A stretch of DNA of 17,563 nucleotides from Anaerolineales bacterium (lineage in GTDB: Bacteria; Chloroflexota; Anaerolineae; Anaerolineales; Villigracilaceae): contig JAFGKO010000311.1 in NCBI GenBank assembly GCA_016928525.1, forward strand, positions 1 through 17,563, given 5' to 3'. Under the pieces are notes generated by a model. It was not told the DNA's origin. It saw nothing but the letters and a program-made list of their open reading frames with translations, and searched no databases. Positions 7,996 to 14,401 of this stretch are shown piece after piece. Position numbers and translations under genes: made by a program. The first letter of the stretch is position 1. Every line of letters begins with the position of its first letter.

Positions 7996-8046
7996 TTTTA
8001 CCTCTAAATAACGACTTGTGTTATGCACTACTTGTAAATAAGAACC

Positions 8047-8934
8047 CTAAATGGTCAATTCGCCTCGCAGCACAGTCACCGCGCTACCGCCCACTTTGAC
8101 GGCTTGGATATCGTCTCGCGGGCCCACTACTTCGACATAGGCCTGTCCCGGACGGCTCATCCAGTGTCCCTGCTCGGCGATAAAGGTGGGACTATTGATC
8201 AGTCCATAATGCCAGAGATAAGCAGCCATACCACCGGTAGCCGAGCCGGTAAAGGGATCCTCCATCGTATCGGGTGGGACGCCGAAATGACGGGCAAAGG
8301 TCTGCCCGTTTTCTATTCCCTGTAAACAAAACAAGTGTGGGCTGAAAAAGTCGCTGTTCTTGCGCAAGGCTGTGTATTTTTCAACGTCGAGGATTGCTTT
8401 GCGCAGCGAATCGTGCGATTTGAGCGGGATCATGAGCTGCGGCGTGCCCGTGCTGACGGTCTGGATGGGAGCGCCGGGGAGCAGGTCAGAGTCGGTTAAA
8501 CCGAAGGCAGGCAGAACGTCCGAGGCCCGATGCGTGGACAGGAACTGCGGCACCCGCTGTGACATGACGATCCGGTCCACTATCCCATTTTGCGCGAAGA
8601 TTTCCACATCGATAGGCCCATCACGCAGTTCGAGCGGGATCTTGAGATACTCGCCGGGCAGGGACAGCCGCCCTGAGTCGACCAGCGCGTAGACGGTAGC
8701 GATGGTGGGATGCCCAGCCAGCGGGATCTCCTCGGCGGGGGTGAAGTAGCGCGCGCGGAAATGGCCGTCAGGTTTCTTCCAGACAAAAGCGGATTCGGAG
8801 AGATTCATTTCCCGGGCGATGGCCTGCATGCTGGCATCGCTGAGGTCGGCGGGGTCGAAGAGCACGGCACAGGGGTTGCCACCTAGAGGATAGGTGGTGA
8901 AGGCATCGACTTGATAGAGGAAATAAGCAGGCAT
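8047..8934 (-). CDS. PhzF-family isomerase/epimerase-like protein
   Basis: 295 residues, the normal length for the family, with the two-lobed diaminopimelate-epimerase fold expected. Signatures: VDAFTTYPLGGNPCAV (9-24), MNLSESAFV (43-51) with the Glu47 that corresponds to the catalytic acid of PhzF, RYFTPAEEIPLAGHPTIAT (62-80), and EDPFTGSATGGMAAYLWHYG in the second lobe. PhzF itself isomerises 2,3-dihydro-3-hydroxyanthranilate in phenazine synthesis, but no other phenazine gene is present here, and most family members have unknown small-molecule substrates. It is cytoplasmic. AAGGAG lies 7 bases before the ATG. The following small helical-protein gene may be co-transcribed. Confidence 0.9.
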   Translation of the reverse strand: MPAYFLYQVDAFTTYPLGGNPCAVLFDPADLSDASMQAIAREMNLSESAFVWKKPDGHFRARYFTPAEEIPLAGHPTIATVYALVDSGRLSLPGEYLKIPLELRDGPIDVEIFAQNGIVDRIVMSQRVPQFLSTHRASDVLPAFGLTDSDLLPGAPIQTVSTGTPQLMIPLKSHDSLRKAILDVEKYTALRKNSDFFSPHLFCLQGIENGQTFARHFGVPPDTMEDPFTGSATGGMAAYLWHYGLINSPTFIAEQGHWMSRPGQAYVEVVGPRDDIQAVKVGGSAVTVLRGELTI

Positions 8935-9008
8935 GGAATGCTCCTTTATTACAATGACATTCGAAAATCTTCTTGTTTGTCAGAGGAATATATTGTATAT
9001 TGAAATCA

Positions 9009-9014
9009 TATAAT
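9009..9014 (+). promoter_or_regulatory. -10 box before the membrane peptide/SIR2 pair
   Basis: A perfect TATAAT. The predicted start of transcription, about 7 bases on, is near 9021, the first bases of the long hairpin at 9020-9070. No well-placed -35 is seen; TTGTCA at 8977 is 26 bases away. Confidence 0.5.
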
Positions 9015-9019
9015 GCCCC

Positions 9020-9070
9020 CGGTCACAAATTGCGCTTCCTACATCGTCAAAAAGGCGCAATTTGTGACCG
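9020..9070. repeat. Long inverted repeat, copy 1 of the GTCACAAATT family
   Basis: CGGTCACAAATTGCGC (9020-9035) and GCGCAATTTGTGACCG (9055-9070) are perfectly complementary over 16 bp with a 19-base loop. The right arm plus one base (GCGCAATTTGTGACCGT) recurs exactly at 11893-11909 apart from its first base context, in a second hairpin. No T-run follows on either strand. The transcribed copy would form a 5'-terminal stem-loop ending 13 bases before the Shine-Dalgarno at 9084. Confidence 0.8.
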
Positions 9071-9083
9071 TGAAGGGTATAAC

Positions 9084-9090
9084 AGGAGGT
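9084..9090 (+). promoter_or_regulatory. Full Shine-Dalgarno of the 45-residue gene
   Basis: AGGAGGT, complementary to the 16S rRNA tail, lies 4 bases before the ATG at 9095. It is the strongest ribosome-binding site in the window and supports a real small gene. Confidence 0.8.
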
Positions 9091-9094
9091 TGCC

Positions 9095-9232
9095 ATGACT
9101 GAAATGGAAGAGAAGCCCAAAGTTAGTAAAGAGGCGATGACTGCCATCATTGTCACTGGAATCGTTTCTATCTTCTGTATTCTGGCCTGCACAGTAATAA
9201 TAGTCGTGTTCATTTTGAACGCACCCTGGTAA
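9095..9232 (+). CDS. 45-residue single-pass membrane peptide
   Basis: A short gene with a full Shine-Dalgarno. Residues 1-16 are polar and charged (MTEMEEKPKVSKEAMT), residues about 17-41 form one long hydrophobic helix (starting AIIVTGIVSIFCILAC), and the tail is NAPW. Cys28 and Cys32 lie in the membrane segment. No cleavable signal peptide is evident; an N-in membrane anchor is plausible. It lies 68 bases before the GTG of the SIR2-like gene on the same strand with no terminator between, so the two may share a transcript starting at the hairpin. I do not recognise a family. It could be a small membrane regulator, a toxin-like peptide or an anchor for its neighbour; the sequence does not decide. 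Confidence 0.65.
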   Translation: MTEMEEKPKVSKEAMTAIIVTGIVSIFCILACTVIIVVFILNAPW

Positions 9233-9300
9233 GGCTGGAACGAGAATGTGAAATTGCTGGAAATTGAGAGTGTCGTCCCAACTTCAGATACGATCACCAT

Positions 9301-10347
9301 GTGAAATTTGCTGGTGGAAAGATGTTCCAGGATACTGACGGATTCCAAGAACTTATAAGCATATATGCCAGGGATAAATCAGCCAATTCTATCGGCTTAT
9401 ATCTTGGTGCCGGTGTGAACCTGCCAACCAGGCAAGTCAAAGAACCGTATTACGACACGTATTCATGGGGAGACCTGCTGCGTGCAGTTTACAACCGGAA
9501 TATGATCCAATATCGTGAGTCCTTTGAAAAGCTGAAAAACAGGTACCGTGATGACTGGCCGGGATTGGCTGAGGCTTTGGTCGGCAAAATGAGTGTCGAA
9601 AAATTGGTGGATGAAATCGACCTGCTTTTTTATCATTGCCTGCCGCGAGGTGACAAGTACGGCCGCTTGAGCAAGCGCATGCTGGACCAGGCTCCCACGC
9701 TGCATGCCGCCATCTGTTTCACGGCGCGCATAAAAAATAACATAGAGGATAAATGGACGTTTGAACGAAACCCAAAGATTTGTACCGTGATCACTCCCAA
9801 TTATGACTTCTTTTTCGGCGCGGGCTGGACGCGCTACCAAACTTTTTCAGATCACTGGAAGGTTATGACTCCATTTAGCGAGGAAAAACCTAAGCCGACA
9901 CAACGGATCATTAGCTATATCCACGGATATATTCCTTATCGTTTGAGTTATAGAAAGGAGCTTGTGCTGACCAGGGAAAGCTACGAGAACGCCTACAACA
10001 AAAAGGATGGCTTCGCCCGCAAAGCATTCGAAAAGGCAGTTGGCAAATACAACCTGATCTTTATCGGTACATCCTTTAGTGATCCACCCATAAATCAAAT
10101 CTTAAAGGGGGCAAAAAAGAAGAAACGTCGTACTCGACACTTTGTCATAGAAAGATCCCCAGATCCTGATAAGCTTGCCCTGTTTGAAGAATTGGGAATC
10201 ATCCCAATCATTGTCGATGATTACGCTGAAATAGCTGCTGTGCTTGAAAAACTCTACTGCGCTGGTCTCGAGCAAAGTGGTTGGGAGAGGTTTGGACTCA
10301 CAAACGTTGCCTATTGGGAGAGGTTGAAAGTGGGTCCTGAAAAATAA
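9301..10347 (+). CDS. SIR2-like (SIR2_2 type) putative NADase, possible defence effector
   Basis: 348 residues from GTG 9301, or 341 from ATG 9322, which has GGTGGAAAG just before it and may be the true start. Seen (GTG numbering): glycine-rich LGAGVN (35-40), VITPNYD with Asn167, YIHGYI with His208, ELVLTRESYE (about 220-230), and FIGTSFSDPPINQIL (254-268), in the order of SIR2_2/SIR2-like domains. Asn and His match the pair needed for NAD hydrolysis in defence SIR2 proteins such as ThsA. No zinc-binding Cys cluster of deacetylase sirtuins is present. In known systems such domains deplete NAD+ on phage infection. Here no TIR, Argonaute, HerA or STAND partner is fused or adjacent; the nearest same-strand gene is the 45-residue membrane peptide. 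The defence role is inferred. Confidence 0.8.
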   Translation: MKFAGGKMFQDTDGFQELISIYARDKSANSIGLYLGAGVNLPTRQVKEPYYDTYSWGDLLRAVYNRNMIQYRESFEKLKNRYRDDWPGLAEALVGKMSVEKLVDEIDLLFYHCLPRGDKYGRLSKRMLDQAPTLHAAICFTARIKNNIEDKWTFERNPKICTVITPNYDFFFGAGWTRYQTFSDHWKVMTPFSEEKPKPTQRIISYIHGYIPYRLSYRKELVLTRESYENAYNKKDGFARKAFEKAVGKYNLIFIGTSFSDPPINQILKGAKKKKRRTRHFVIERSPDPDKLALFEELGIIPIIVDDYAEIAAVLEKLYCAGLEQSGWERFGLTNVAYWERLKVGPEK

Positions 10348-10381
10348 TGCAAACGGCCCTACAAAGTCCATGGGGCTGCTT

Positions 10382-10402
10382 GCTGACTGCTGATGGCTGA
10401 AG
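10382..10402. repeat. Heptad repeat tract 1 (intergenic)
   Basis: Three 7-bp units: GCTGACT, GCTGATG, GCTGAAG. They lie between the convergent SIR2-like gene and the E3 gene, ending 3 bases before the E3 stop. Confidence 0.65.
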
Positions 10403-10405
10403 AAC

Positions 10406-11806
10406 TTAAATATGTATCGGACTGCCTTCCGCGCCGTGCGCCGCTTCCATGATCACTTCGGAGAGCGTGGGGTGGGCGTGCACGTTGCGGGCGATCTCGG
10501 CGGGGGTCAGTTCCATCATGTGCGCCAGAGTCAATTCGGGCAGCAGTTCGGTCACTTCGGGACCGATCATGTGCGCGCCCAGGATTTCGCCATATTTTTC
10601 ATCCACCACCAGCTTGACAAAGCCAGCGTAGTCGCCCAAGCCGAGCGCCTTGCCGTTCGGTTGGAAGGGAAAGCGCCCGATCTTGACCTGGTAGCCGCGT
10701 TCCATAGCCTGCGCTTCAGTCAAGCCAAAGGATGCGACCTGCGGCTGGCAGTACGTTGCGCGCGGCATCATCTCGTAATCCAGCGTGACGGTCTCCGCTC
10801 CGGCAATGTTCTCGGCGCAGACGATGCCCATGGCCGAGCCGACGTGCGCCAGCATCAGTTTGCCGGTCACATCGCCGATGGCCCAGATACCGGGAACGTT
10901 GGTGACCATGCGCTCGTCGATCTCGATGAAGCCGCGCTCTGAAATCTTGACTCCCAATTCTTCCAACCCCAGCCCGGACGAATTGGGGCGGAACCCGATC
11001 GCCACCAGCGCCTGCTCGGCTTCGAGAGTTGTTTCTTTCCCCTCGGCGCTGACCACCACCTTGACGCCTGTTTTGGTCGTTTCCACTGATTCGACCTTGT
11101 GCCCGGTCAGGAAATTGATGCCGTTCTTCTTGAAGTTCTTCTCCAATTCCTTGCTGACTTCCTCGTCTTCCAGCGGGACCAGATGGGGCAGCATCTCGAC
11201 AATGGTCACTTCCACGCCGTAGGAATTCCAGATGGTGGCGAACTCCACGCCGATGGCGCCCGCGCCGATGATGACGGCTGATTTGGGCAGCTTGTCCTGC
11301 ATGATGGCTTCCAGGTAGGTGACGACTTTTTCGCCATCCACTTTCCACGCGCCGGGGACTGACGCGGTCGCGCCGGTCGCCACGACGATGTTTTTGGCGG
11401 AAAGTTCTGTGGCTTTGCCCTCCGCATCGGTCACGGTGACAGTTCCAGGCTTGGGAAGATGCGCTGTCCCCATGTAGACGGTGATCCCGTTCTTCTTCAT
11501 CAAGAAACCGACGCCCTTGGTCAGGCGGTCCGAGTTCTGGCGCGAGCGTTTGAAGGCCACGCCGTAGTCGAGGGACAGGTTGTCGAACGAGAATCCAAAG
11601 TCCTTGCCACGTTCGCGCAGGATGTGGGCGATCTCCGCGTTGCGCAGCAGCGATTTGGACGGGATGCAGCCCACGTTCAGGCACACGCCGCCCATCCATT
11701 GTTTGTCGACGATGGCGGTCTTCTGTCCGAGTTGCGCAGCGCGGATGGCAGCCACGTAGCCGCCGGGGCCCGCGCCGATCACAACGACATCATACGTTTC
11801 AGTCAT
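10406..11806 (-). CDS. lpdA: Dihydrolipoamide dehydrogenase (E3)
   Basis: 466 residues from ATG 11806, chosen for GGAG (11813-11816) 6 bases before it; an in-frame TTG at 11833 would add 9 residues. The FAD-dependent enzyme reoxidises the dihydrolipoyl groups of E2 and passes electrons to NAD+. Seen: the N-terminal FAD dinucleotide fold [10 protein letters not shown] (7-16), the redox disulfide [13 protein letters not shown] (Cys42, Cys47), a second Rossmann motif [15 protein letters not shown] for NAD(H), the FAD-binding IWAIGDVTG, and the C-terminal HAHPTLSE with catalytic His445 and Glu450. Length is normal for the family. It lies last in the dehydrogenase cluster but has its own likely promoter, so it may also serve other lipoyl systems such as glycine cleavage. 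Confidence 0.95.
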   Translation of the reverse strand: MTETYDVVVIGAGPGGYVAAIRAAQLGQKTAIVDKQWMGGVCLNVGCIPSKSLLRNAEIAHILRERGKDFGFSFDNLSLDYGVAFKRSRQNSDRLTKGVGFLMKKNGITVYMGTAHLPKPGTVTVTDAEGKATELSAKNIVVATGATASVPGAWKVDGEKVVTYLEAIMQDKLPKSAVIIGAGAIGVEFATIWNSYGVEVTIVEMLPHLVPLEDEEVSKELEKNFKKNGINFLTGHKVESVETTKTGVKVVVSAEGKETTLEAEQALVAIGFRPNSSGLGLEELGVKISERGFIEIDERMVTNVPGIWAIGDVTGKLMLAHVGSAMGIVCAENIAGAETVTLDYEMMPRATYCQPQVASFGLTEAQAMERGYQVKIGRFPFQPNGKALGLGDYAGFVKLVVDEKYGEILGAHMIGPEVTELLPELTLAHMMELTPAEIARNVHAHPTLSEVIMEAAHGAEGSPIHI

Positions 11807-11845
11807 GTTTGTCTCCGTTAGAGTTGATTCCAATAAGGCGAAGTA

Positions 11846-11851
11846 ATTATA
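11846..11851 (-). promoter_or_regulatory. -10 box of lpdA
   Basis: A perfect TATAAT on the - strand lies 39 bases before the ATG, giving a leader of about 33 bases. The expected -35 position falls inside the hairpin repeat at 11861-11906, so the repeat has supplied or replaced upstream promoter sequence. Confidence 0.5.
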
Positions 11852-11860
11852 CCCAGGGCA

Positions 11861-11906
11861 GTCACAAATTTTGCTTCTTTCTGAGCGGGAAAGCGCAATT
11901 TGTGAC
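11861..11906. repeat. Long inverted repeat, copy 2 of the GTCACAAATT family
   Basis: GTCACAAATT (11861-11870) pairs with AATTTGTGAC (11897-11906); the stem continues after one mismatch as TGCTT against AAGCG, with a G-U pair. The right arm GCGCAATTTGTGACCGT is the same as in copy 1 at 9055-9071. It lies between the methyltransferase stop and the lpdA promoter. Confidence 0.75.
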
Positions 11907-11925
11907 CGTAGGTATTTTATAACAA

Positions 11926-12543
11926 CTATCGTTTGCGGGCTGTCATCAAGAAGATCGGGAAATTCCTTTTTTCCTTAGCGATCATCTTTTTGATTCCATA
12001 GGCGTTCGAGAAGCGCACGTCGGTAAATCCGGCGGCTTCGACCCGTTTTTGCAGCCTGTCGCGATCAAACCCGTGATGGACGTCGGTCGAGCCGTCGGTG
12101 TGGAAACTGCCGTCTTCCTTGTCCAGGTCAGCCACCACCAACCAGCCACCCGGTTCCAAAATATCATAGAATCTGCGCAGGATGCCGTCCGTGTCGTGGA
12201 TGTGGTGCAACACCATCAGCGAATAGGTGACGGGGAATTTCTGCGCCGGAAGCGGATCCACGGAGAGATCGAGCCGGACCGGGTGCATGTTGGCCGCTTT
12301 CGCGGCCTTGATCTTTTCTGACAACACTTCCAACATGCCTTGCGATGTGTCCGCCAGTGTGATGGACGCGAAATCCGCCTGCAAAGCAAAACTGAGCAGG
12401 CCGGTCCCGCAGCCAACCTCTAACGCGGACATGCCGGGTTTAATGTTCACTGCCGCGCGGATGGCGTTTGCCACCGTGCGGGCGCGTTGTACTTTCATGG
12501 GATCGGAGTCCCAGTCTTTAGCGCGTGCGTCGAAATCTGTCAT
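11926..12543 (-). CDS. Class I SAM-dependent methyltransferase
   Basis: 205 residues, cytoplasmic. Motif I for S-adenosylmethionine is clear (LEVGCGTG, residues 41-48), followed by the acidic motif II (TLADTS), a motif IV-like segment ([13 protein letters not shown]) and [13 protein letters not shown]. It belongs to the broad Methyltransf_11/25 group; substrates range from small metabolites to cofactors and none can be named here. The C-terminal [20 protein letters not shown] is typical of this size class. It sits between E2 and E3 on the same strand, 133 bases after E2, separated by a REP-like repeat. There is no known need for a methyltransferase in a 2-oxoacid dehydrogenase complex, so the link may be only positional. 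No strong Shine-Dalgarno precedes the ATG. Confidence 0.88.
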   Translation of the reverse strand: MTDFDARAKDWDSDPMKVQRARTVANAIRAAVNIKPGMSALEVGCGTGLLSFALQADFASITLADTSQGMLEVLSEKIKAAKAANMHPVRLDLSVDPLPAQKFPVTYSLMVLHHIHDTDGILRRFYDILEPGGWLVVADLDKEDGSFHTDGSTDVHHGFDRDRLQKRVEAAGFTDVRFSNAYGIKKMIAKEKRNFPIFLMTARKR

Positions 12544-12601
12544 AATATTTTTGTGTCCCGCTAGGAGCGCTTTGCGCGACGTGGCGGTCTCCTGTTGGTG
12601 G

Positions 12602-12624
12602 GGAAATCTTGTTGAAGGATTTCC
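12602..12624. repeat. Small hairpin in the E2-methyltransferase gap
   Basis: GGAAATC (12602-12608) and GATTTCC (12618-12624) form a 7-bp stem with a 9-base loop. No T-run follows on the transcribed strand, so termination is unlikely. Confidence 0.4.
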
Positions 12625-12630
12625 ATGATT

Positions 12631-12688
12631 AATTGGAGATTGCTTCGCTCGTTATCACTCGCTCGCAATGACATACTTAACTCCAATT
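12631..12688. repeat. REP-like interspersed repeat of the CATTGCGAG...GAAGCAATCTC type
   Basis: On the - strand the sequence reads TGTCATTGCGAGCGAGTG, then ACGAGCGAAGCAATCTCC. ATTGC and GCAAT close the stem. Outside it, AATTGGAG (12631-12638) and CTCCAATT (12681-12688) form a further pair that overlaps the E2 stop codon. Repeats with CATTGCGAG and GAAGCAATC arms are seen between genes in many unrelated bacterial genomes. Confidence 0.7.
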
Positions 12689-13948
12689 CTCCAGCGTCTC
12701 TTTGACTTTCATCAGGAACCAATCTGCCGAGGCGCCGTCCAGGATGCGGTGGTCGAAGACGAACGACAGGTACACCATCGGGCGGATGGCAATCGAGTCG
12801 TTACCGTCCATGTCGGTGACCACGACCGCGCGTTTCTGCATCGCGCCCACGCCCAGAATCCCACACTGCGGCTGGTTGATGACCGGGAAAGCGAACAGCG
12901 ATCCACTGATGCCGTGGTTGGTGAGTGTGAATGTCCCGCCTTTGACATCATCAGGATTGAGCTTCTTCGCGCGGGCGCGATTGGCGAAGTCATTGACCGC
13001 GCGCGCCATCCCCAGCAGCGATAGTGAGTCCGCGCCCTTGATGACCGGCACGATCAACCCTTCCTCGCCAAGCGAAGTTGCCATGCCGATGTTGATGGTC
13101 GTATGGATGAGCAGCCCTTCGTCGGTCCAGGAAGAATTGACGTTCGGGTAAGCTTTCAATCCAGCCACGATAGCCTGCATGAAATAGGCCGTGAAGGTCA
13201 GGTTGACGCCGTCCTTTGCAAAAACTGCCTTGTTGGCTTTGCGGTGGGCAACGACGCGCGACATGTCCACTTCCATCACTGTCAGTACGTGCGGGGAAGT
13301 ATGCTTCGACATCACCATGTGCACGGCGATTTGTTTTCTGATCGTAGAATGTTTGATTAACTGATCCCCAACGGCGGGCGTAATTGTAGGTGCGACGTGC
13401 GGAGTACGGAGTGCGGGCTGACGGCTGACCGCTGACGGCTGACCGCTCTCTACGAAATTCAACACATCTTTCTTCGTGATGCGCCCATTCAATCCCGTGC
13501 CGGGCACATCCTGTAAATTCACGCCATGCTCGGCAGCGATTTTAGCGACAACAGGCGAAATGAAACCAAGGTCTCGGTCGGTGGTAGATAGCTGGTGGTT
13601 GACAGCAGGTGCTTGAACAGCAAGTGTTGACGCTTGAGTCTTTTCATCTCTCTTTTCGGATGGCAGTTCCTCACTGCCTACCGTCGACTGTCCACTGTCA
13701 ACCGCTTCACCAGGTTGACCAATAAATGCCAAGACTTCCCCCACCTTCGCTACCGTGCCTTCCTGCATCTCGATCTTGATCACTGTACCCGATACCGGTG
13801 CAGGGATTTCGGTATCCACTTTATCGGTATTGACCTCCAGCAACGGTTCCAATTCGTTGATCGAGTCGCCTTCCTGCTTGAGCCATTTCGTGACGGTGAC
13901 TTCTTCTACGCCTTCGCCTAACAGCGGCACTAAAACTTTTATTGCCAT
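12677..13948 (-). CDS. 2-oxoacid dehydrogenase E2, dihydrolipoyl acyltransferase
   Basis: 423 residues forming the core of the complex. Domains: one lipoyl domain (1-77) with the lipoyl-lysine Lys43 in VNTDKVD; a first linker (about 80-125); a peripheral-subunit-binding domain (about 127-168, LGFISPVVAKIAAEHGVNL...GRITKKDV) that holds E1 or E3; a second linker (about 169-195); and the catalytic acyltransferase domain (about 196-423) with FDHRILDG, including His400 and Asp404. E2 accepts the acyl group from E1 on its lipoyl arm and transfers it to CoA. One lipoyl domain is usual for many bacterial PDH/BCKDH E2 proteins. The specific acyl group cannot be assigned. Both linkers are coded by heptad repeat DNA. 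The gene follows E1, with the S23 gene between. Confidence 0.95.
   Translation of the reverse strand: MAIKVLVPLLGEGVEEVTVTKWLKQEGDSINELEPLLEVNTDKVDTEIPAPVSGTVIKIEMQEGTVAKVGEVLAFIGQPGEAVDSGQSTVGSEELPSEKRDEKTQASTLAVQAPAVNHQLSTTDRDLGFISPVVAKIAAEHGVNLQDVPGTGLNGRITKKDVLNFVESGQPSAVSRQPALRTPHVAPTITPAVGDQLIKHSTIRKQIAVHMVMSKHTSPHVLTVMEVDMSRVVAHRKANKAVFAKDGVNLTFTAYFMQAIVAGLKAYPNVNSSWTDEGLLIHTTINIGMATSLGEEGLIVPVIKGADSLSLLGMARAVNDFANRARAKKLNPDDVKGGTFTLTNHGISGSLFAFPVINQPQCGILGVGAMQKRAVVVTDMDGNDSIAIRPMVYLSFVFDHRILDGASADWFLMKVKETLENWS
13397..13445. repeat. Heptad repeat tract 2, inside the second linker of E2
   Basis: Seven consecutive 7-bp units: GTGCGGA, GTACGGA, GTGCGGG, CTGACGG, CTGACCG, CTGACGG, CTGACCG. 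The tract is translated as GQPSAVSRQPALRTPH in E2. Confidence 0.8.
13578..13605. repeat. Heptad repeat tract 3, inside the first linker of E2
   Basis: Four 7-bp units: TCGGTGG, TAGATAG, CTGGTGG, TTGACAG. Translated as part of PAVNHQLSTTDR in E2, just before the subunit-binding domain. Confidence 0.6.
13673..13707. repeat. Heptad repeat tract 4, inside the first linker of E2
   Basis: Five 7-bp units in the opposite orientation to tract 3: ACTGCCT, ACCGTCG, ACTGTCC, ACTGTCA, ACCGCTT. Translated as AVDSGQSTVGSE, directly after the lipoyl domain. Confidence 0.65.
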
Positions 13949-13961
13949 AATTACTCTCCAG

Positions 13962-13989
13962 TTGGTAGTCGGTGGTTGACGGTTGGTAG
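13962..13989. repeat. Heptad repeat tract 5, between E2 and the S23 gene
   Basis: Four 7-bp units: TTGGTAG, TCGGTGG, TTGACGG, TTGGTAG. It ends 1 base before the S23 stop codon region (13991) and lies just upstream of the E2 start, without an obvious Shine-Dalgarno disruption (the E2 leader keeps GGAGAGTAAT near the ATG). Confidence 0.75.
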
Positions 13990-13990
13990 T

Positions 13991-14365
13991 CTAGCGATTA
14001 GGTAGACTGTTTATGAGCGCGTAAAGCTTCTTTCGTAAAACTTGAATTTGCTCAAATAAACCATCAACATCATTTGTTTTTAAATATTCGAATTCCTGAG
14101 CTAGCACCAGTTGGGTATCCACTTCGGCCAGTGAGCCGAGCGCAATGTGTAAAAAACGACGGAAATCGCCCGGTGCTTTTCTTGCCTGACCTTCGGCAAT
14201 ATTAGATGGTACCGACACTACAGCACGGCGAATCTGGTCTGCTAACGCGTAAGTTTCATGCTTGGGAAATTTCTCAGTAAGTTTGTAAATAGCTTTCGCA
14301 AGCTGAATACTATCTTGCCAGACCACCAAATCCCGATAATTTCTTGAAGGCTTCTTTTCTTCCAT
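13991..14365 (-). CDS. Four-helix-bundle protein, 23S rRNA intervening-sequence (S23/IVP) family
   Basis: 124 residues from ATG 14365, with AGGTG 6 bases before it; an in-frame TTG at 14383 would add 6 residues. Family marks: YRDLVVWQDSIQLAKAIYKLT near the N-terminus, the central ALADQIRRAVVSVPSNIAEGQAR, then FRRFLHIALGSLAEVDTQLVLA and a final helix. The proteins fold as a four-helix bundle that assembles into rings; the family is named after genes in insertions of 23S rRNA genes, but most members are elsewhere. The biochemical role is not established. Here it splits the E1 and E2 genes and is bracketed by heptad repeats, which suggests insertion of a repeat-bounded unit. No role in the dehydrogenase is expected. 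Confidence 0.92.
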   Translation of the reverse strand: MEEKKPSRNYRDLVVWQDSIQLAKAIYKLTEKFPKHETYALADQIRRAVVSVPSNIAEGQARKAPGDFRRFLHIALGSLAEVDTQLVLAQEFEYLKTNDVDGLFEQIQVLRKKLYALINSLPNR

Positions 14366-14373
14366 TTGAACAC

Positions 14374-14401
14374 CTACTATCAACTCCCTACTGCCTACCG
14401 A
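14374..14401. repeat. Heptad repeat tract 6, between the S23 gene and E1
   Basis: Four 7-bp units in inverted orientation to tract 5: CTACTAT, CAACTCC, CTACTGC, CTACCGA. The tract contains the E1 stop codon (14395-14397) and its last codon, so the E1 C-terminus lies at the repeat edge. Confidence 0.75.

Noticed and set aside
8047..8934. Phenazine biosynthesis cluster
   Set aside because: Only the PhzF-family gene is present; the family is broad and no other phz gene is seen.
9020..9070. Rho-independent terminator
   Set aside because: No T-run follows on either strand, the loop is long, and the same arms recur next to another gene start.
9301..10347. Classical sirtuin protein deacetylase
   Set aside because: The four zinc-binding cysteines are missing; the motif set fits the SIR2-like NADase group.
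10716..11699. 327-codon open frame on the - strand inside the E3 gene
   Set aside because: A shifted frame of the high-GC lpdA gene; Arg/Gly/His-rich with no domain.
11807..11833. TTG start for the E3 gene
   Set aside because: The ATG at 11806 has GGAG at good spacing and gives the normal N-terminus just before the FAD motif.
13397..13707. CRISPR array
   Set aside because: Units are 7 bp, degenerate and directly contiguous without spacers, and they lie inside a coding sequence.
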